Shown here: positions 25,424 to 34,161 of the stretch, piece after piece | How the letters are laid out: every line of letters starts with the position of its first letter | Position numbering within the stretch: the stretch's first letter is position 1 | Source of the DNA: an uncultured Lachnospiraceae bacterium | GTDB lineage: Bacteria > Bacillota > Clostridia > Lachnospirales > Lachnospiraceae | Direction: 5' to 3' | DNA length: 37,432 nucleotides | Assembly: GCA_947168905.1 (NCBI GenBank) | Contig: CAMVNR010000016.1 | Span: forward strand, 1 to 37,432 | Made by a program: the position numbers and the translations under genes | The notes under the pieces: generated by a model | What the model saw: the letters and a program-made list of their open reading frames with translations, nothing else | The model's database searches: none | What the model was told of the DNA's origin: nothing

Positions 25424-25452
25424 ATTATAAAGGAAAATGTGCACCGTGTCAA
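25424..25452 (-). promoter_or_regulatory. cbiM: Consensus promoter of cbiMQO
   Basis: On the minus strand TTGACA (25447-25452), 17-nt spacer, TATAAT (25424-25429). Both hexamers are perfect. It lies 47 nt downstream of the metG end region and about 175 nt before the cbiM ATG. Confidence 0.9.
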
Positions 25453-25466
25453 GAGATGAATCCAAA

Positions 25467-25506
25467 GGATCCGGCACTTTGGGTTCTCTCCCTTCGTGCC
25501 GGATCC
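25467..25506 (-). terminator. 11-bp hairpin downstream of metG, probable terminator
   Basis: GGATCCGGCAC (25467-25477) and its exact complement at 25496-25506 enclose an 18-nt loop with an extra GGG/CCC. Only TTTGGATT follows on the minus strand, so T-run support is weak. Position right after metG fits termination. Confidence 0.6.
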
Positions 25507-25527
25507 CCTACTGATCCATCGATGATA

Positions 25528-27612
25528 TTATGAAATTTCCACGCCCGAAGGAACTTCCTTCTCGGGCGTCATCAGACAGGCGCCGCCTTTGCCGTCATCC
25601 GCACACAGAAGCATGCCTTCGGAAAGCACGCCTGCAAGCTTCGCGGGCTTTAAGTTCACCAGCACCATCACCTTTTTTCCGACCATCTCTTCGGGCGTAT
25701 ACCAGGCATGGATGCCGGAGACGATCTGCTTCACCTGGTTTCCGATCTTCACCTTGGAGCACAGAAGCTTCTTCGACTTCGGAACCGCTTCGCAGGCAAT
25801 GACTTCACCCACGCGAAGCTCCATCTTTCCGAAATCCTCGAAGGTGATTTCAAGCTTCTTTTCGGAGAGGGTGTCGATTTCGGGAGACACCTCATCAGTC
25901 AGCTCCGCTGACAGCTTCCCCTCAAGGGGAAGCCCGGTGCCTTCATCTACAGCCTTCCCCTCGAGGGGAAGGTGGCCCACAGGGCCGGATGAGGTGTTCT
26001 CCTCCGCAGCCCTCGCAGCTTCCGCAGCCGCCTTCTGCGCGTCCATGATCACCTTCACCTTCTCCATCGTTTCCTTCTCATCAAGGCGCTGGAAGAGGAT
26101 TTCGGGCTTTTCGACAACCTTCGTGCCGGACTTTACGACGCTTCCGAAGCCTGCCAGGCCTTCGAAATCACAGAGCTCCGTGCTGAAGCTCTTCGCGATC
26201 TTCCCGGCGGTTTCAGGCATAAAGGGGGCAAGAAGCGAAGCGCCGGTCATGATGGCCTCCGCGAGATTGTAGAGAACGGTCGAGAGACGGTCCTTCTTTT
26301 CGGGGTCTTTGCCGAGGATCCACGGGGTCGTCTCGTCGATATACTTGTTGCAGCGCTTGAAGAGGTTGAAAATCTCGGTAATCGCATCCGCCACATGAAG
26401 CGTCTCCATGCACTTCTGCGTGTCGTTGATTGCCTTTCTTGCTGCATTCTTCAGCTCCGCATCCACAGGTTCTTCGGCATAGGTATTCTTCAGCTCACCG
26501 CCGAAATATTTGTTTGTCATCGAAATCGTGCGGTTCACAAGGTTTCCGAGCGTGTTCGCCAGATCCGAATTGAAGCGCTCAATCACAAGCTCCCAGGTAA
26601 TGATGCCGTCGTTTTCAAAGGGCGTTTCGTGCATCACGAAATAGCGCACCGCGTCCACGCCGAAAATCGACGCAAGGTCGTCCGCATAGATTACGTTGCC
26701 CTTCGACTTACTCATCTTCTCGCCGCCCTGTAAGAGCCACGGATGGCCGAAGACCTGCTTCGGAAGCGGCACATCGAGCGCCATCAGCATGATCGGCCAG
26801 TAGATCGTATGGAATCTCAGGATATCCTTTCCGATCAGATGCACATCCGCCGGCCAGTATTTCTGATAAAGCTCGCCGGATCCGTCCACATCGTAGCCAA
26901 GACCGGTGATATAGTTTGAAAGCGCGTCGATCCAGACATAGATCACGTGCCGCGGATCAAAGTCGACCGGAATGCCCCAGGTAAAGCTGGTTCTGGAGAC
27001 ACAGAGGTCCTGCAGGCCCGGCAGCAGGAAATTATTGAGCATTTCATTCTTCCGGGACTCCGGCTGGATGAATTCGGGATGCGTATTGATATACTTGATC
27101 AGGCGATCGGCATATTTGCTCATCTTGAAGAAATAAGCTTCTTCGTTCGCCTTGACGAGCGGTCTGCCGCAGTCAGGACAGAGGCCGTCCGGCGCCTGGG
27201 AGGGCGTAAAGAAGGACTCGTCCGGCACGCAGTAAAGGCCTTCGTACTGTCCCTTGTAAATATCGCCTTTGTCATACAGTTTCCTGAAAATCTTCTGTAC
27301 AGCCTTCTCGTGGTCCTCGTCGGTCGTACGGATGAAACGGTCATAGGAAGTGCCGACAAGGTCCCAGATCCGCTGAATTTCGCCCGCGACGCCGTCCACA
27401 AATTCTTTCGGGGTGACGCCGGCCTTCTCCGCGTTCTGTTCGATCTTCTGGCCGTGCTCGTCGGTTCCCGTCTGGAAGCGCACGTCATATCCCTGCATTC
27501 TCTTGAAACGGGCAATCGCGTCTGCAAGGATGATTTCATAGGTATTTCCGATATGCGGCTTGCCCGAAGTATAGGCAATCGCCGTCGTAATGTAATAGGG
27601 TTTCTTAGCCAT
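25528..27612 (-). CDS. metG: Methionyl-tRNA synthetase
   Basis: 694 residues charging tRNA-Met. HIGH motif as YTSGKPHIGN near residue 16; zinc-type CPDCGRP; KMSKS as GGEKMSKSKGN near residue 300; anticodon-binding helical domain; and C-terminal EMAP-II/Trbp111-like tRNA-binding domain (FGKMELRVGEVIACEAVPKSKKLL to the end). Between the catalytic body and the tRNA-binding domain, residues about 539-575 are encoded by a MITE-like repeat and read SSGPVGHLPLEGKAVDEG... with LPLEGK twice. The reading frame stays open. GGAGAAAC precedes the ATG. Likely essential, so the insertion is tolerated. Confidence 0.96.
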   Translation of the reverse strand: MAKKPYYITTAIAYTSGKPHIGNTYEIILADAIARFKRMQGYDVRFQTGTDEHGQKIEQNAEKAGVTPKEFVDGVAGEIQRIWDLVGTSYDRFIRTTDEDHEKAVQKIFRKLYDKGDIYKGQYEGLYCVPDESFFTPSQAPDGLCPDCGRPLVKANEEAYFFKMSKYADRLIKYINTHPEFIQPESRKNEMLNNFLLPGLQDLCVSRTSFTWGIPVDFDPRHVIYVWIDALSNYITGLGYDVDGSGELYQKYWPADVHLIGKDILRFHTIYWPIMLMALDVPLPKQVFGHPWLLQGGEKMSKSKGNVIYADDLASIFGVDAVRYFVMHETPFENDGIITWELVIERFNSDLANTLGNLVNRTISMTNKYFGGELKNTYAEEPVDAELKNAARKAINDTQKCMETLHVADAITEIFNLFKRCNKYIDETTPWILGKDPEKKDRLSTVLYNLAEAIMTGASLLAPFMPETAGKIAKSFSTELCDFEGLAGFGSVVKSGTKVVEKPEILFQRLDEKETMEKVKVIMDAQKAAAEAARAAEENTSSGPVGHLPLEGKAVDEGTGLPLEGKLSAELTDEVSPEIDTLSEKKLEITFEDFGKMELRVGEVIACEAVPKSKKLLCSKVKIGNQVKQIVSGIHAWYTPEEMVGKKVMVLVNLKPAKLAGVLSEGMLLCADDGKGGACLMTPEKEVPSGVEIS
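25887..25997. mobile_element. MITE-like palindromic repeat inside metG
   Basis: 111 bp with 10-bp perfect terminal inverted repeats (ACACCTCATC at 25887-25896, GATGAGGTGT at 25988-25997). Four internal hairpins: GTCAGC/GCTGAC (25898-25912), near-perfect 20-bp palindrome 25914-25933, perfect 20-bp palindrome 25953-25972, and GGCCC/GGGCC (25974-25986). 111 is divisible by three, and the reading frame is open. The GGATGAGG end and CTTCCCCT-type palindromes resemble small repeat families I recall from gut Clostridia. No transposase is encoded. Confidence 0.82.
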
Positions 27613-27641
27613 TTTCTATGTTTCTCCGAATGTTATTGTTC

Positions 27642-27677
27642 ACAGCCGGCAGGAAAAGCCTCCTCCTTCCCGGCTGT
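27642..27677 (-). terminator. Hairpin between galT and metG
   Basis: ACAGCCGG (27642-27649) pairs with CCGGCTGT (27670-27677), 20-nt loop. It lies just after the galT stop, with no T-run. It may separate gal mRNA from metG or stabilise the 3' end. Confidence 0.45.
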
Positions 27678-27683
27678 CTGATT

Positions 27684-29231
27684 TTATACTGATGCGAGGA
27701 AGCGCTTCACGCCTTCTCTCCCCTCTTCGCTGCAGGGATAGACTCCGCAGTCCTCGAGAACACCGGCAAAGACTTTGCCGACCTCCCGGTCGACGATTTC
27801 CTGAAGGCGCATTCGGTCCGTTGCCCCGGATGCGCGGCGCCGGATCATCTCCTGGACCTCCGGGTATTCATCGATCCATTTTTCCGCCCAGTCGGCGTGC
27901 TTCTCAAGCTCCGGAATCTTTCGGAGGTCTTCGCCCTGAAGAACCGCCTCCTGAAGCTTCGACAGCTCTTCTTTCAGCCGGGCGGGAAGCACCGCCATTC
28001 CCATGACTTCAATGAGGCCGATATTTTCTTTCTTGATATGATGATATTCCGGCCGCGGATGATAGACGCCAAGCGGCCGCTCCTCGGTCGTAATGTTGTT
28101 CCTCAGCACCAGGTCCAACTGGAAATCCCCGTCTTTCATACGCGCGATCGGCGTGATGGTATTATGCGGAACGCCGTCCGTTTCGGCGAAGATGAAGTTC
28201 TCTTCGTCCGAATACCCGCGCCAGGCTGTTAAGATCCTGTCGGCAAGCTCGATCATCCGCTCTTTGTCCTTGCCCTGCAGGCGGATGCAGGTTAAGGGCC
28301 AGTTGACGATTCCGACGGAAATGTCCGTAAAGTCCGGCATTTCCACAGTTTCAGCGACATCCGCAAGCGCCATCGGGAAATCGAAGCGTCCGCCCTGGTA
28401 ATGGTCGTGAGAAAGAATCGATCCGCCCACAATCGGCAGGTCTGCATTCGAACCGAGCATGTAATGCGGCATTTCCTCCACAAAGCTTAAGAGCTTGTCA
28501 AAGGTCGCGCGCTCGATCTTCATCGGCACATGCTCCATATTGAGCAGGATGCAGTGTTCATTGTAGTAGCCGTAGGGCGAGTACTGGAAGCCCCATTTTG
28601 CGCCTGCAAGCTCCATGGGAATGATCCGGTGATTTGAACGCCCCGGATGGTTCACGCGGCCCATGTAGCCTTCATTTTCCCGGCAGAGCTGGCACTTCGG
28701 ATAGGCGGAGGACTTCATCTTTCCCGCCGCTGCGATCGCCTTCGGATCCTTCTCGGGCTTGCTTAGGTTGATTGTAATGACGATCGGCCCGTATTTGGAA
28801 TCCGTCGTATAGCGTACGTCCTTTTCAAGACGGTAGCGCCGGATATAATCCGTATCCTGACTGAATTTATAGAACCAGTCGGTCGCGGCTTTTTTATCTT
28901 CTTTGAAAAGTTCATTCCATTTCCGGATCACTTCCATCGGCCGCGGCATGACGCAGTTCATGATCCGCGAATCAAACAGATCCCGGTAGGTCACGGTATT
29001 TTCCGGAAGCAGCTTTTTTTCGGCGGCGAAGTCAAGAAGCTCCCCGAGGATCTTCGGAAGCTCCCGGACGTCAGAGGTATTTTTCCCTTCGGGAATATCC
29101 CCGACAAAGGCGTCCTCGCCGAATAAGGCCAGCAGCTGGTTCAGCGCATAGACATTCTCCTCCTTCGGAAGAATCCCCGTATCATTGGCATAGCAGATCA
29201 GTTTTGATACTGCATCAGTAAACATAAACAA
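27684..29231 (-). CDS. galT: Galactose-1-phosphate uridylyltransferase, class II
   Basis: 515 residues. The large Firmicutes-type enzyme transfers UMP from UDP-glucose to galactose 1-phosphate in the Leloir pathway. The active-site His motif of the class is visible as SHDHYQGGRFDFPMA; other family stretches are IVITINLSKPEKDP and NHPGRSNHRIIPMEL, with CQLCRENEGYMGR upstream. Length is right for class II (about 490-515), unlike the ~350-residue class I GalT. galK lies 106 nt upstream on the same strand, with AAAGGA before this ATG. No galE or sugar transporter is in the window. Confidence 0.95.
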   Translation of the reverse strand: MFMFTDAVSKLICYANDTGILPKEENVYALNQLLALFGEDAFVGDIPEGKNTSDVRELPKILGELLDFAAEKKLLPENTVTYRDLFDSRIMNCVMPRPMEVIRKWNELFKEDKKAATDWFYKFSQDTDYIRRYRLEKDVRYTTDSKYGPIVITINLSKPEKDPKAIAAAGKMKSSAYPKCQLCRENEGYMGRVNHPGRSNHRIIPMELAGAKWGFQYSPYGYYNEHCILLNMEHVPMKIERATFDKLLSFVEEMPHYMLGSNADLPIVGGSILSHDHYQGGRFDFPMALADVAETVEMPDFTDISVGIVNWPLTCIRLQGKDKERMIELADRILTAWRGYSDEENFIFAETDGVPHNTITPIARMKDGDFQLDLVLRNNITTEERPLGVYHPRPEYHHIKKENIGLIEVMGMAVLPARLKEELSKLQEAVLQGEDLRKIPELEKHADWAEKWIDEYPEVQEMIRRRASGATDRMRLQEIVDREVGKVFAGVLEDCGVYPCSEEGREGVKRFLASV

Positions 29232-29337
29232 TCCTTTCCCCTAAGAAGTGCCTGTTCACTTCCGTCAGGACAGTAAGCTTTAGGCCGCGTCTTTACACAG
29301 AGAACGGAGCCCGAGCCTTGGTAGACGCTTCCGTCCT

Positions 29338-30510
29338 TCAGCTCATCACATAGGTTCCGTCGCCGATCTCAACGACATAGAAATCCGCCGCATAACCGAT
29401 TTTCGCTTTATATTTTTCTCCGACGGTATGAATGTAGTTCTCTACGGCCTCGTCCTTCACAATGGCTACCGCGCATCCGCCGAAACCGGCTCCGGTCATG
29501 CGGGCGCCGATGCAGCCGTCGATTTTCCAGGACTCTTCGGCAATCGTATCCAGTTCGATTCCGGTCACTTCATAGTCGTCCTTTGTCGACAGATGAGACT
29601 CGTTCATCAGCTTCCCGAAAGCTTCAATATCGCCTGCTTTCAGAAGTTCCACAGCCTTGATTGTACGTCTGTTTTCATAGACCGCATGGCGCGCTCTTCT
29701 GTAACGCACTTCGCTCTTAATGAGGTCTTTATGCGCTTCGAATTCTTCTTCCGTCAGTTCGCCGAGCGCCTGAATCGGAAGTTCCTTCTGAAGCTCTGAA
29801 AGCGCTGTCTCGCACTCGGACCTGCGCTCGTTGTATTTGGAATCCGCGAGTCCGCGCTTCTTATTGGTGCACGAAATGACAATCTTCATGCCCTCTAAGC
29901 GCACCGGAGCGTATTCATACTGAAGCGTCGCGGTATCCAGGAACATTGCGCAGTCCTTTTTCCCCATTGCAACCGCAAACTGATCCATGATTCCGCAGTT
30001 CACGCCGTTATAGCGGTTCTCCGAGAACTGGCCGTAAAGCGCAATGTCAAGATTCGGAACCGCAAAGCCGTACAGTTCATTCAGGACTTTTCCCATGCCG
30101 ACTTCAATGGACGCGGAGGAAGAGAGTCCGGACGCGTTCGGAATGGTTCCGAAGATATAGACGTCAAACCCCCTGTCGATTTTCATTCCGTGTTCGGCAT
30201 AGGTCCAGACCATGCCCATCGGATAGTTGGAAAAGCCTTTCTTCGGGTTGAACGGAAGGTCCGAGACAATATCCCGCTCCACAACGCCCTGACGCGGGAA
30301 ATTGCCGGAGTAGAAATGAACTTTCGTATCCTCTCTTTTTCTCGCCGCATAGTAGGTTCCGATGGTGAGCGCGCAGGGGAACACATGTCCGCCGTTATAG
30401 TCGGTATGCTCACCGATTAAATTCACGCGTCCCGGTGAAAAAACCGTGACGATTTCTCCGCCTGCGCCGTATATTTTTTCAAATTCTCTGATCAGTTTGG
30501 TTCTGTCCAT
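29338..30510 (-). CDS. galK: Galactokinase
   Basis: A 390-residue GHMP kinase, ATP:galactose phosphotransferase, first step of the Leloir pathway. Signature GRVNLIGEHTDYNGGHVFP near residue 25, ATP loop GLSSSASIEVG near residue 130, C-terminal RMTGAGFGGCAVAIV. I start at ATG 30510 (MDRTKLIREF), with GGGAGG upstream; 30528 would place the ribosome-binding site inside the coding region. A consensus promoter precedes it. Confidence 0.96.
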   Translation of the reverse strand: MDRTKLIREFEKIYGAGGEIVTVFSPGRVNLIGEHTDYNGGHVFPCALTIGTYYAARKREDTKVHFYSGNFPRQGVVERDIVSDLPFNPKKGFSNYPMGMVWTYAEHGMKIDRGFDVYIFGTIPNASGLSSSASIEVGMGKVLNELYGFAVPNLDIALYGQFSENRYNGVNCGIMDQFAVAMGKKDCAMFLDTATLQYEYAPVRLEGMKIVISCTNKKRGLADSKYNERRSECETALSELQKELPIQALGELTEEEFEAHKDLIKSEVRYRRARHAVYENRRTIKAVELLKAGDIEAFGKLMNESHLSTKDDYEVTGIELDTIAEESWKIDGCIGARMTGAGFGGCAVAIVKDEAVENYIHTVGEKYKAKIGYAADFYVVEIGDGTYVMS

Positions 30511-30547
30511 GAAGCAGCCTCCCTTCAAATATCGTATAGCTTATATA

Positions 30548-30577
30548 ATTATAACAAAAGTCCGGCCGGCCTGTCAA
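30548..30577 (-). promoter_or_regulatory. galK: Promoter of galKT
   Basis: TTGACA (30572-30577), 18-nt spacer containing the palindrome GGCCGGCC, TATAAT (30548-30553) on the minus strand. The GC-rich palindrome between the boxes could be an operator. The rest of the 243-bp gap to 30753 holds a weak TACAAT (30664-30669) for the divergent gene and nothing else I can see. Confidence 0.82.
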
Positions 30578-30753
30578 ACGCTTTTTGCCCGGGAGAGGGA
30601 CCGGAATAAAAGAATACAGGAATTGAAAATGAAATAATTCGTGCAATTCCCTTCCCGGTATGCTACAATATGACAGGAACCCCGGGCGAAAACATCCTCT
30701 TAAACGGAAGTGAAACGCCTTTTTTAGAAGAAGCTTAAAAGCGCGGAGACGAT

Positions 30754-32337
30754 ATGAAATACTACCGGGATCATTACGACACCATTATCATCGGCGGGGC
30801 GCTCGCCGGGCTTTCGGCCGCCATCGAGCTTGCAGAAGCCGGACTGTCGGTACTCGTTCTGGAGCGGCGGAACTGCCCCGGAGGACTGACTGCGAGCATC
30901 GTAAGGCAGGGCCATGAGATGGAGCTTTCACTGCATGAAATGTCCGGAATCGGCGCACCTAAGGACCGCTTAAACGCCGGAAAATTCTTCGACCGGCACG
31001 GGATCGGCATTCGTTTTCTTCCCGTCCCGGAATGCTATACGATTGCCTGGCCCGAAAAAAGCGTCACGCTTCATCCGGGATTTGAAGTGTTCGCATCCGA
31101 AACAGAAAAAGCGGTTCCCGGAAGCTATGAAAGCGTTCTTCGCTTTCTGGAGCTCTGTAACGCCGTCTTCGAATCGGTGAATAAACTGGCTTCCCCGTCT
31201 CTTGACGGTCTTCACAACTCGATCCACGATTTTGATATTCTCTTTAAAACCGCGGGCTACAGCACGAAGGACGTCATGGACAGCCTCGATGTGCCGCCGG
31301 AAGCGGAAAAGCTTCTTTCTCCCTACTGGCTCTATGTCGGTTCCCCGCTGTCCGTCCTCCCCTTTACCGTATACGCGCTTCTTGCCGGAGACTATATCGG
31401 CCACGGGAGCTATATTCCCGCGAAATTCAGCCACGAAATCCCTCTTCGGATGGCGGAAAAAGCCGAAGAACTCGGCGTCCAGATCGAATACTGCCAGGAA
31501 GTCGAAAAAATCCTTGTTTCAAACGGCAGGACCGCGGGTGTGCGGACCCGGCGCAAAGACACGATCGCGGCGGATTACGTTATATCCGGCGCCTATCCCG
31601 AGCTTGTTTTTTCACAGATGATCGAACCTTTGTCGGAGGTTCCGAAAAACATGCTCCGGCTCGTGAACAGCCGCAGCTTAAGCTTTACGGTTTTCACCCT
31701 GCTCCTCATGCTTGACCGGACGCCGGAAGAGCTCGGGATCGATCATTACTGCGTCTTTACCTCCGAAAGCACCGACACGGAACGGATTTTCTTCGATAAT
31801 ATCGTTTCTGAAGGGCCTTATGATGCGCTGATCGGTGTCTGCCTGAACCACGCGAACCCCGAAGCCGTGCCAAAAGGCCTGTGCAGTTTCTCAATTACAG
31901 CGCTTCTTCGGCCGGAGGCATTCGAAAAGGTGCACAAAGACAACTACATGGAGGTCCGTGACAGAATTGCGGAGGAAATCCTGACTGCCATGGAAAAGCG
32001 GTTGAAAGCACCGCTTAAAGAGCATATCCTGGAGGCCGTCACGGTCACCCCGGAAACAGTTTCAAGATACTCAAACTCTCCCGGCGGCTGTATTTACGGC
32101 TACCGTCATACGATGGAGCATCATGTGGCGGCGCGGCTCCTGTCCCCCGAGAGCGAAGAAAGCATCCGGGGACTGGTCTTTGCGGGAGCGCACAGTGCCG
32201 GGGGCGACGGTATGGGGACACAGATCCTGAACGGAGAGACGGCGGCAAAAGCCGTTCTCGAGCTTTACAGGAGAGAGAACAGCCTCCTCAGTAAAGCCGT
32301 AAGCGCCATTGGCGACAATGAATATGAAGGAAGATAG
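30754..32337 (+). CDS. FAD-dependent oxidoreductase (phytoene desaturase/retinol saturase-like)
   Basis: 527 residues. N-terminal dinucleotide-binding motif IIIGGALAGLSAAIELAEAG...ERRNCPGG, with the ADP-ribose acid at LVLERR. The C-terminal FAD closing motif GLVFAGAHSAGGDGMGTQILNGETAA is typical of the CrtI/retinol-saturase branch. The centre is a substrate domain I cannot match to a substrate. It is translationally close (3 nt) to the following 2Fe-2S reductase, so it may receive or donate electrons through it. Carotenoid synthesis is unlikely from context, and no phytoene synthase is near. GGAGA is upstream of ATG 30754. Confidence 0.85.
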   Translation: MKYYRDHYDTIIIGGALAGLSAAIELAEAGLSVLVLERRNCPGGLTASIVRQGHEMELSLHEMSGIGAPKDRLNAGKFFDRHGIGIRFLPVPECYTIAWPEKSVTLHPGFEVFASETEKAVPGSYESVLRFLELCNAVFESVNKLASPSLDGLHNSIHDFDILFKTAGYSTKDVMDSLDVPPEAEKLLSPYWLYVGSPLSVLPFTVYALLAGDYIGHGSYIPAKFSHEIPLRMAEKAEELGVQIEYCQEVEKILVSNGRTAGVRTRRKDTIAADYVISGAYPELVFSQMIEPLSEVPKNMLRLVNSRSLSFTVFTLLLMLDRTPEELGIDHYCVFTSESTDTERIFFDNIVSEGPYDALIGVCLNHANPEAVPKGLCSFSITALLRPEAFEKVHKDNYMEVRDRIAEEILTAMEKRLKAPLKEHILEAVTVTPETVSRYSNSPGGCIYGYRHTMEHHVAARLLSPESEESIRGLVFAGAHSAGGDGMGTQILNGETAAKAVLELYRRENSLLSKAVSAIGDNEYEGR

Positions 32338-32340
32338 ATT

Positions 32341-33549
32341 ATGAAGATTAAAGGATTTCTGGAAGACATCAGCGGAATCAGACGGATCACGAAGGCGCGC
32401 CTTGACGCGATAAAGAACGCGCCCGCCGACCCGATTCCGGAGGATCCGATCCGAAAAACCGCAGAAGAACTGCATCCCGGCCCGCTGGACCTGGTCGTTA
32501 CATCCGTCGTACCGGCGGGAAAAGACGTGAAGACTTTCCGCTTTGCAAAGCCGGACGGCGCCCCGCTGCCGCCCTTCAGATCCGGACAGTATCTTGTGCT
32601 GACCCTTGAAATCGATGGAAAACTCATCTCCAGGCCATATTCCATCTCCTCCGGACCGCAGGAAGCCCGGAAGGAAAACGGCTTCGTGGAAATCACGGTC
32701 AAAAAGCCGCGAAAAGACGGCTTCTTTGCCGACCGGATCCTGGAAAGCCTGAAAGAGGGCGACCCGGCAAACGTGCTCATCGGCGTCGGCGAGTTCTGCT
32801 ATGAGCCCTTACGGGACGCGGATCACATTCTCGCTCTTGCCGGAGGCATCGGCATTACGCCTTTTCTCTCCATGGCTAAGGAAATCGCTGCGGGAAAAAC
32901 GAAGCCTTCGATCACGATTCTGTACGGAGCGGACCAAAAAGAAGATCTGATTCTCTTTGATACGCTTCAGGAACTTGAAAAAGCGGCGCCCGATAGAATC
33001 CGGGTAGTTCCGGTCCTCCGAAACGCTGGAGAGGAAACGGACGGCGATTCTTTCGAGCACGGGCTTTTAAGCGCCGAGCTGATCGGCAGGTATCTGAAGG
33101 GAAAAGGGGACACGAGCCTCTTCATCTGCGGTCCCCAGCCGATGTACCGTTATCTTAAGAGCGAGCTTTTGAAGCTTTCGCTCCCCGCACGCCGGATCCG
33201 TTTTGAAGTGTTCGGCTCGGTAAAAAATATTTCCGCGTATGAAGGATACCCGAAAGAAGCCGCCGGCAGGACATTTTCCATGACGGTTCAGCGCGGCATC
33301 CGCGAGGATGTGATCCCGGCATCTGCCTCGGAGAGCATTGCCTCCGCCCTGGAACGGGCCGGCATCCGCCTCGAAACCGCCTGCCGCTCCGGAGAATGCG
33401 GCTTCTGCAGGACCAAGGTCCTCTCCGGCTCGTACTTTGTATGTCCCGAGAATGACGGACGCCGTGCGGCGGACAAGGATTTCAACTATGTCCATGCCTG
33501 CTCCGCTTTTCCGCTCTCGGACCTTAAAATCCGCATCCCGATCGCGTAA
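32341..33549 (+). CDS. FAD/NAD(P)H and 2Fe-2S ferredoxin reductase
   Basis: 402 residues. FAD-binding beta-barrel with SRPYSIS near residue 101; NAD(P)-binding domain with LALAGGIGITPFLSMAKEI and FICGPQPMYRYLKSELL; C-terminal plant-type 2Fe-2S domain with CRSGECGFCRTKV and a late fourth Cys in YVHACSAFP. This is the phthalate-dioxygenase-reductase / CDP-6-deoxy-type domain order. The N-terminal 60 residues are an extra leader. It is an electron-transfer partner for the adjacent oxidoreductase by position. No terminator separates it from the next promoter, which begins 8 nt after the stop. Confidence 0.9.
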   Translation: MKIKGFLEDISGIRRITKARLDAIKNAPADPIPEDPIRKTAEELHPGPLDLVVTSVVPAGKDVKTFRFAKPDGAPLPPFRSGQYLVLTLEIDGKLISRPYSISSGPQEARKENGFVEITVKKPRKDGFFADRILESLKEGDPANVLIGVGEFCYEPLRDADHILALAGGIGITPFLSMAKEIAAGKTKPSITILYGADQKEDLILFDTLQELEKAAPDRIRVVPVLRNAGEETDGDSFEHGLLSAELIGRYLKGKGDTSLFICGPQPMYRYLKSELLKLSLPARRIRFEVFGSVKNISAYEGYPKEAAGRTFSMTVQRGIREDVIPASASESIASALERAGIRLETACRSGECGFCRTKVLSGSYFVCPENDGRRAADKDFNYVHACSAFPLSDLKIRIPIA

Positions 33550-33556
33550 ATAATAC

Positions 33557-33589
33557 TTGACAATTCTATTCAATTGTGTTAAATTGAAT
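33557..33589 (+). promoter_or_regulatory. Promoter and MarR/OhrR-type operator of the gpx operon
   Basis: TTGACA (33557-33562), 17-nt spacer, TAAATT (33580-33585). ATTCAATT (33568-33575) and AATTGAAT (33582-33589) form a perfect 8-bp inverted repeat with a 6-nt spacer across the -10, with another CAATT at 33596. AATTG/CAATT half-sites are typical of OhrR/MarR operators, and the operon encodes such a regulator. AGGAGG precedes gpx. Confidence 0.75.
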
Positions 33590-33621
33590 TTAGTACAATT
33601 AATCACCAGGAGGTTTGCAAG

Positions 33622-34161
33622 ATGAACATTTACGATTTCACAGTGAAGGCACAGGACGGTTCAGATGTTTCCCTCGCGGATTATCGGGGAAAGGTCGTTC
33701 TGATCGTCAACACCGCTACTGCCTGCGGTTTTACCCCGCAGTACAAGGAACTTCAGGAGATCTATGACGCAGATCATGAAAAAGGTCTCGAGATTCTCGA
33801 CTTCCCCTGCAACCAGTTCGGAGAGCAGGCACCCGGAACCAATGAAGAAATCCACACCTTCTGCACCGGCCGCTTCGGCATCACTTTCCCGCAGTTTGCC
33901 AAGATCGATGTCAACGGCGAGAATGCAGATCCTCTGTATAAATATCTGACCGAAAACACCACCTTCGGCGGCTTCTCCGGCCCCGCAAAGCTTTTAATGA
34001 ACGGCGTTGCGAAGAAGATGGATCCGGATTTCAAAAACAACGGAAAGATCAAATGGAATTTCACCAAGATCCTGATCGACCGTGAAGGCAATATCGTTTC
34101 GCGTTTTGAGCCGACCGATAAGATGGAATCAGTAAAGGAAGCGGTTGAGAAATGTCTATGA
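33622..34161 (+). CDS. Glutathione peroxidase family protein (Cys form)
   Basis: A 179-residue thiol peroxidase that reduces hydroperoxides, in bacteria mostly with thioredoxin rather than glutathione. Catalytic Cys in NTATACGFTPQY (about 35), FPCNQFG with Gln, and KWNFTKILIDREG with Trp and Asn complete the tetrad. The active-site codon is TGC, so it is cysteine and not selenocysteine. AGGAGG lies 10 nt upstream. First gene of a three-gene operon with a flavodoxin-like protein and an OhrR-like regulator. Confidence 0.95.
   Translation: MNIYDFTVKAQDGSDVSLADYRGKVVLIVNTATACGFTPQYKELQEIYDADHEKGLEILDFPCNQFGEQAPGTNEEIHTFCTGRFGITFPQFAKIDVNGENADPLYKYLTENTTFGGFSGPAKLLMNGVAKKMDPDFKNNGKIKWNFTKILIDREGNIVSRFEPTDKMESVKEAVEKCL

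Noticed and set aside
33622-34161. Selenocysteine glutathione peroxidase
   Set aside because: The active-site codon is TGC, not in-frame TGA.
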